A stretch of 64,000 nt of DNA from positions 2,604,001-2,668,000 of the forward strand of contig NZ_JARUMJ010000001.1 in assembly GCF_036898465.1 (NCBI RefSeq), in the 5' to 3' direction. This document shows positions 61,472 through 64,000 of the stretch, piece by piece (the stretch's first letter is position 1; each line of letters starts with the position of its first letter). The notes under the pieces are model-generated. The model saw only the letters and a list, made by a program, of their open reading frames with translations. It was not told the origin of the DNA and searched no databases. Source of the DNA: Streptomyces sp. B21-105 (GTDB lineage Bacteria > Actinomycetota > Actinomycetes > Streptomycetales > Streptomycetaceae). The position numbers were made by a program, and so were the translations under genes.

Positions 61472-62992
61472 TCATCCCTGGGTCTGCTGGATAGCTTCGC
61501 GAAGCACCTGGCGGTCGTCGAACGGACGGACCACCCCGGCGATGTCCTGGCCCTGCTCGTGGCCCTTGCCCGCGACCAGCACGGTGTCCCCGGCGTGCGC
61601 GCGTGCCACGGCCGCGGCGATCGCGGCGGCCCGGTCCTCGAACAACTGCACGTCGCCGCGCTCGTGGGCCGGCACCGACGCCGCGCCCTGGAGCATCGTC
61701 GCGAGGATCGCGAGGGGGTCCTCGGAGCGGGGGTTGTCGGAGGTCAGTACGGCGGTGTCGGCGAGCCGGGCGACGGCGGCGCCCATCGGGGCGCGCTTGG
61801 TGCGGTCCCGGTCGCCGCCGCAGCCGAGGACGACGTGCAGCCGGCCCTTGGTGACCTTGCGCAGCGCCCTGAGCACCGACTCGACGGCGTCGGTCTTGTG
61901 GGCGTAGTCGACGACCGCGAGGTAGGGCTGCCCGGCGTCCACCCGCTCGAGACGGCCCGGCACGCCCGGCACGGCGGCGACGCCGTCGGCGACGGTCCGC
62001 GGGTCGATGCCGGCGACGGCGAGGGAGACGATCGCGGCGAGGGTGTTCGCCACGTTGAAGCTGCCCGGCAGCGGCGACCTGGCGCCGACCCGCACCCCGT
62101 CCGGGCCCAGGACGGTGAACGTCGAGTCCATCGGGCCGGTCTCGACGTCCACCGCGCGCCAGTCGGCGTCCGGGTGACCCTCGGCGGAGAAGGTGACGAC
62201 CGGCACCTGCGCCTCCTGGACCAGCCGGCGGCCGTACTCGTCGTCGAGGTTGACCACGCCGAGTTTGCTGCGTTTCCGCGTGAACAGCTGCGCCTTGGCC
62301 CGGAAGTAGTCCTCCATGCCCGAGTGGAACTCCATGTGCTCCGGGCTGAGGTTGTTGAAGACGGCGATGTCGAAGACGCAGCCGTCGACCCGGCCGAGGA
62401 CCAGGGCGTGGCTGGAGACCTCCATCGCGACCGCCTCGACGCCGCGCTCGCGCATGACGGCGAACAGGGCCTGGAGGTCGGTGGCTTCGGGGGTGGTGCG
62501 CTCGGACTTGATGCGCTCGTCGCCGATGCGCGTCTCGACGGTGCCGATCAGCCCGGTGGACCTGACCGCCTTCAGGCCGCCCTCGACGAGGTAGGCGGTG
62601 GTGGTCTTTCCGGAGGTGCCGGTGATGCCGATCTGGAGCAGGTCGCGGCCGGGGCGGCCGTAGATGGTGGCCGCCAGTTCGCCCATGGCCCCGCGCGGGT
62701 CGTCGACCACCAGGACCGGCAGGCCGGTCGCGGCGGCGCGGTCGGCGCCGGTGGGGTCGGTGAGGACGGCGACCGCGCCCAAGCCCGCTGCCTGGGCGAC
62801 GAAGTCGGCGCCGTGCAGGCGGGCGCCGGGGAGGGCGGCGTACAGGTCGCCGGGGCGGACCGCGCGTGAGTCGTGGGTGATGCCCGTGACCTCGGCGGCG
62901 TCACCCGGCTGTGCGGCGCCCAGCTGATCGGCGAGCTCCGCGAGGGGTGTGGCGGAGACCTGGGCCGGCCGCGGCGGTCCCGGATATGTCAC
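61472..62992 (-). CDS. murE: UDP-MurNAc-dipeptide:diaminopimelate ligase
   Basis: Adds the third residue of the stem peptide. 506 residues from a GTG at 62992 (VTYPGPPRPAQVSA) with AAGGGCG upstream. A Pro/Thr-rich in-frame extension to a GTG at 63169 is possible but looks unconserved. GTSGKTTT (125-132), RAKAQLF with the carbamylated Lys233, and SDNPRSEDP (DNPR 419-422), the motif selecting diaminopimelate, are present; in Streptomyces the LL isomer is used. The 271 bp between ftsI and this start show no other gene. Confidence 0.95.
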   Translation of the reverse strand: MTYPGPPRPAQVSATPLAELADQLGAAQPGDAAEVTGITHDSRAVRPGDLYAALPGARLHGADFVAQAAGLGAVAVLTDPTGADRAAATGLPVLVVDDPRGAMGELAATIYGRPGRDLLQIGITGTSGKTTTAYLVEGGLKAVRSTGLIGTVETRIGDERIKSERTTPEATDLQALFAVMRERGVEAVAMEVSSHALVLGRVDGCVFDIAVFNNLSPEHMEFHSGMEDYFRAKAQLFTRKRSKLGVVNLDDEYGRRLVQEAQVPVVTFSAEGHPDADWRAVDVETGPMDSTFTVLGPDGVRVGARSPLPGSFNVANTLAAIVSLAVAGIDPRTVADGVAAVPGVPGRLERVDAGQPYLAVVDYAHKTDAVESVLRALRKVTKGRLHVVLGCGGDRDRTKRAPMGAAVARLADTAVLTSDNPRSEDPLAILATMLQGAASVPAHERGDVQLFEDRAAAIAAAVARAHAGDTVLVAGKGHEQGQDIAGVVRPFDDRQVLREAIQQTQG

Positions 62993-63263
62993 GGAAGCGC
63001 CCTTCTGGGTGGTTTGGGAGTGATCGGCGTGTGGCACGGCGGTGAGCGTACCGGGAGTACCCGCCCGCGGGCGAAGCGAGGGCGAGGCCGCCGGTGTACT
63101 CCCGGACGGCCCGGCGGGGGGTGTCGTGGGCGGTGCGGGAGTCCCGGGGTCGGGAGTGATCATGGTCACGGGCTGGTTCCTGGCTTGCTCGGCGCTGAAC
63201 AGTGGCGTTCGGGGGTCGGTGGCGGAAAAGGGCGGGGGCCCCGGTCGGGGCGGGGCTCGGCGG

Positions 63264-64000
63264 TCAGGGCGCGAAGGAGACCGGGAGGTTCGCGGCCTTC
63301 GCTCCGGTCGGTGGGACCTGCAGGGTCTTCAGCGCGAACTCCATGACCTGTTTGAAGACGGGGCCGCAGATCTGGCCGCCGAAGTAGCTGCCCTCGGTGG
63401 CGTTCTGGATGGCGCAGTAGACGGTGATGCGGGGGCTGTCGGCGGGCGCGAAGCCGGCGAACGACGAGGTGTACCCCTTGTAGGTGCCGGTGGCCGGATC
63501 CACGCGGTTGGCGGTGCCCGTCTTGCCCGCGACGCGGTAGCCGGGGATGCGCGCCTTGGCGCCCGTGCCCTCCCGGTCGTCCACGACCGACTCCAGCATG
63601 TGGGCGAGGGTCTTCGCCGTCTTCTGGCTGACGACCCGGCTCTTCGCGGGCGACTCGGCGGGCGTGAAGCGTCCGTCCGGCCCCTTGGTGCCGCGCACCA
63701 GGGTGGGCTCGACGCGCACGCCGCCGTTGGCGATCGTCGAGTACACCGAGGCCGCCTGGACCGCGTTGAGGGACATGCCCTGACCGAAGGGGATCGTGTA
63801 CTGCTGCGAGGTGGACCACTTGTCGGGCGCGGCGAGGATGCCCTTCGTCTCGCCGGGGAAGCCGAGCCCGGTGTGGCTGCCGAGGCCGAACTTGCGCAGG
63901 TACGAGTACAGGACCCGGTTGGCCTCGGCCTGGGTCCTGCCGAGCTGCCCGGTGGCCAGGATGGTGCCGATGTTGCTGGACTTGGCGAGCACCCCGTTGA
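63264..64000 (-). CDS. ftsI: Septal penicillin-binding protein FtsI (PBP3), 5' end missing
   Basis: Class B transpeptidase of the septum, partner of FtsW. Only the C-terminal ~245 residues are in the window; the gene continues past its right edge. The window starts at NGVLAKSSNIGT, which holds the SxN motif (SSN), and VAGKTGTANRV holds the KTG motif; IPFGQGMSLNAVQAASVYSTIANGG is the usual stretch between them. The catalytic SxxK Ser is beyond the edge. It is upstream of murE as in other dcw clusters. Confidence 0.95.
   Translation of the reverse strand, partial: NGVLAKSSNIGTILATGQLGRTQAEANRVLYSYLRKFGLGSHTGLGFPGETKGILAAPDKWSTSQQYTIPFGQGMSLNAVQAASVYSTIANGGVRVEPTLVRGTKGPDGRFTPAESPAKSRVVSQKTAKTLAHMLESVVDDREGTGAKARIPGYRVAGKTGTANRVDPATGTYKGYTSSFAGFAPADSPRITVYCAIQNATEGSYFGGQICGPVFKQVMEFALKTLQVPPTGAKAANLPVSFAP

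Noticed and set aside
1..64000. CRISPR arrays, tRNA or rRNA genes, insertion sequences, prophage genes.
   Set aside because: No regularly spaced repeats, no cloverleaf-like or transposase-like sequence, and no integrase or phage structural motif was seen on either strand.

Overview
The window looks like Streptomyces chromosome: very high G+C, GTG starts beside ATG, 4-bp start/stop overlaps, and a gene order I remember from the conserved core of the S. coelicolor chromosome (trp, his, dnaE, ileS, division/cell-wall cluster). No phage, insertion sequence, CRISPR array, tRNA or rRNA gene was seen. Functions are read from recognisable motifs and context; no database search was possible.

Layout. 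1-1.9 kb: the end of a CaiB/BaiF CoA-transferase gene overlapping a CitE-like lyase gene. 2.1-11.1 kb (minus strand): hisI-trpE, then three small membrane-protein genes, then trpC-trpM-trpB-trpA, a DsbA-like protein and lgt. 11.1-13.9 kb: a TIGR03085-type protein, an MFS exporter, and its ArsR-family regulator with a clear palindromic operator. 14.0-19.7 kb: his operon hisD-hisC-hisB-(54-aa membrane protein)-hisH-priA-ridA-hisF. No trpF is present, which fits PriA serving both pathways.

19.9-28.6 kb: a beta-helix-like membrane protein, a helical protein of unknown function, a LON-domain protein, a YbaK deacylase, DUF2567, an ABC-2 type exporter pair, a NYN-domain protein and a 55-aa basic protein. 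28.7-37.3 kb: dnaE, a DUF2252 protein, a membrane protein, a second DsbA-like protein and a Tat-exported PhoD. 37.4-43.8 kb: a dienelactone-hydrolase-like enzyme, an MscS channel, an SDR overlapping it tail to tail, a frameshifted Na+/H+ antiporter, a GNAT enzyme, rluD and lspA.

43.8-64 kb: a DksA-type zinc-finger protein with a histone-H1-like tail, diverging from ileS, which follows a T-box leader that appears to act on translation. Then the division and cell-wall cluster on the minus strand: ftsI (partial)-murE-murF-mraY-murD-ftsW-murG-ftsQ-ftsZ-ylmD-ylmE-sepF-sepG-divIVA.

Most striking points: the ileS leader together with a non-canonical GXHH signature in IleRS; the 54-aa membrane protein inside the his operon; three uncharacterised membrane proteins in the trp region; the antiporter frameshift with a tandem duplication at its 3' end; the ArsR operator; and several genes whose start codon lies 6-8 bases after a -10-like hexamer, suggesting leaderless mRNAs. 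I did not find a clearly new multi-gene system.
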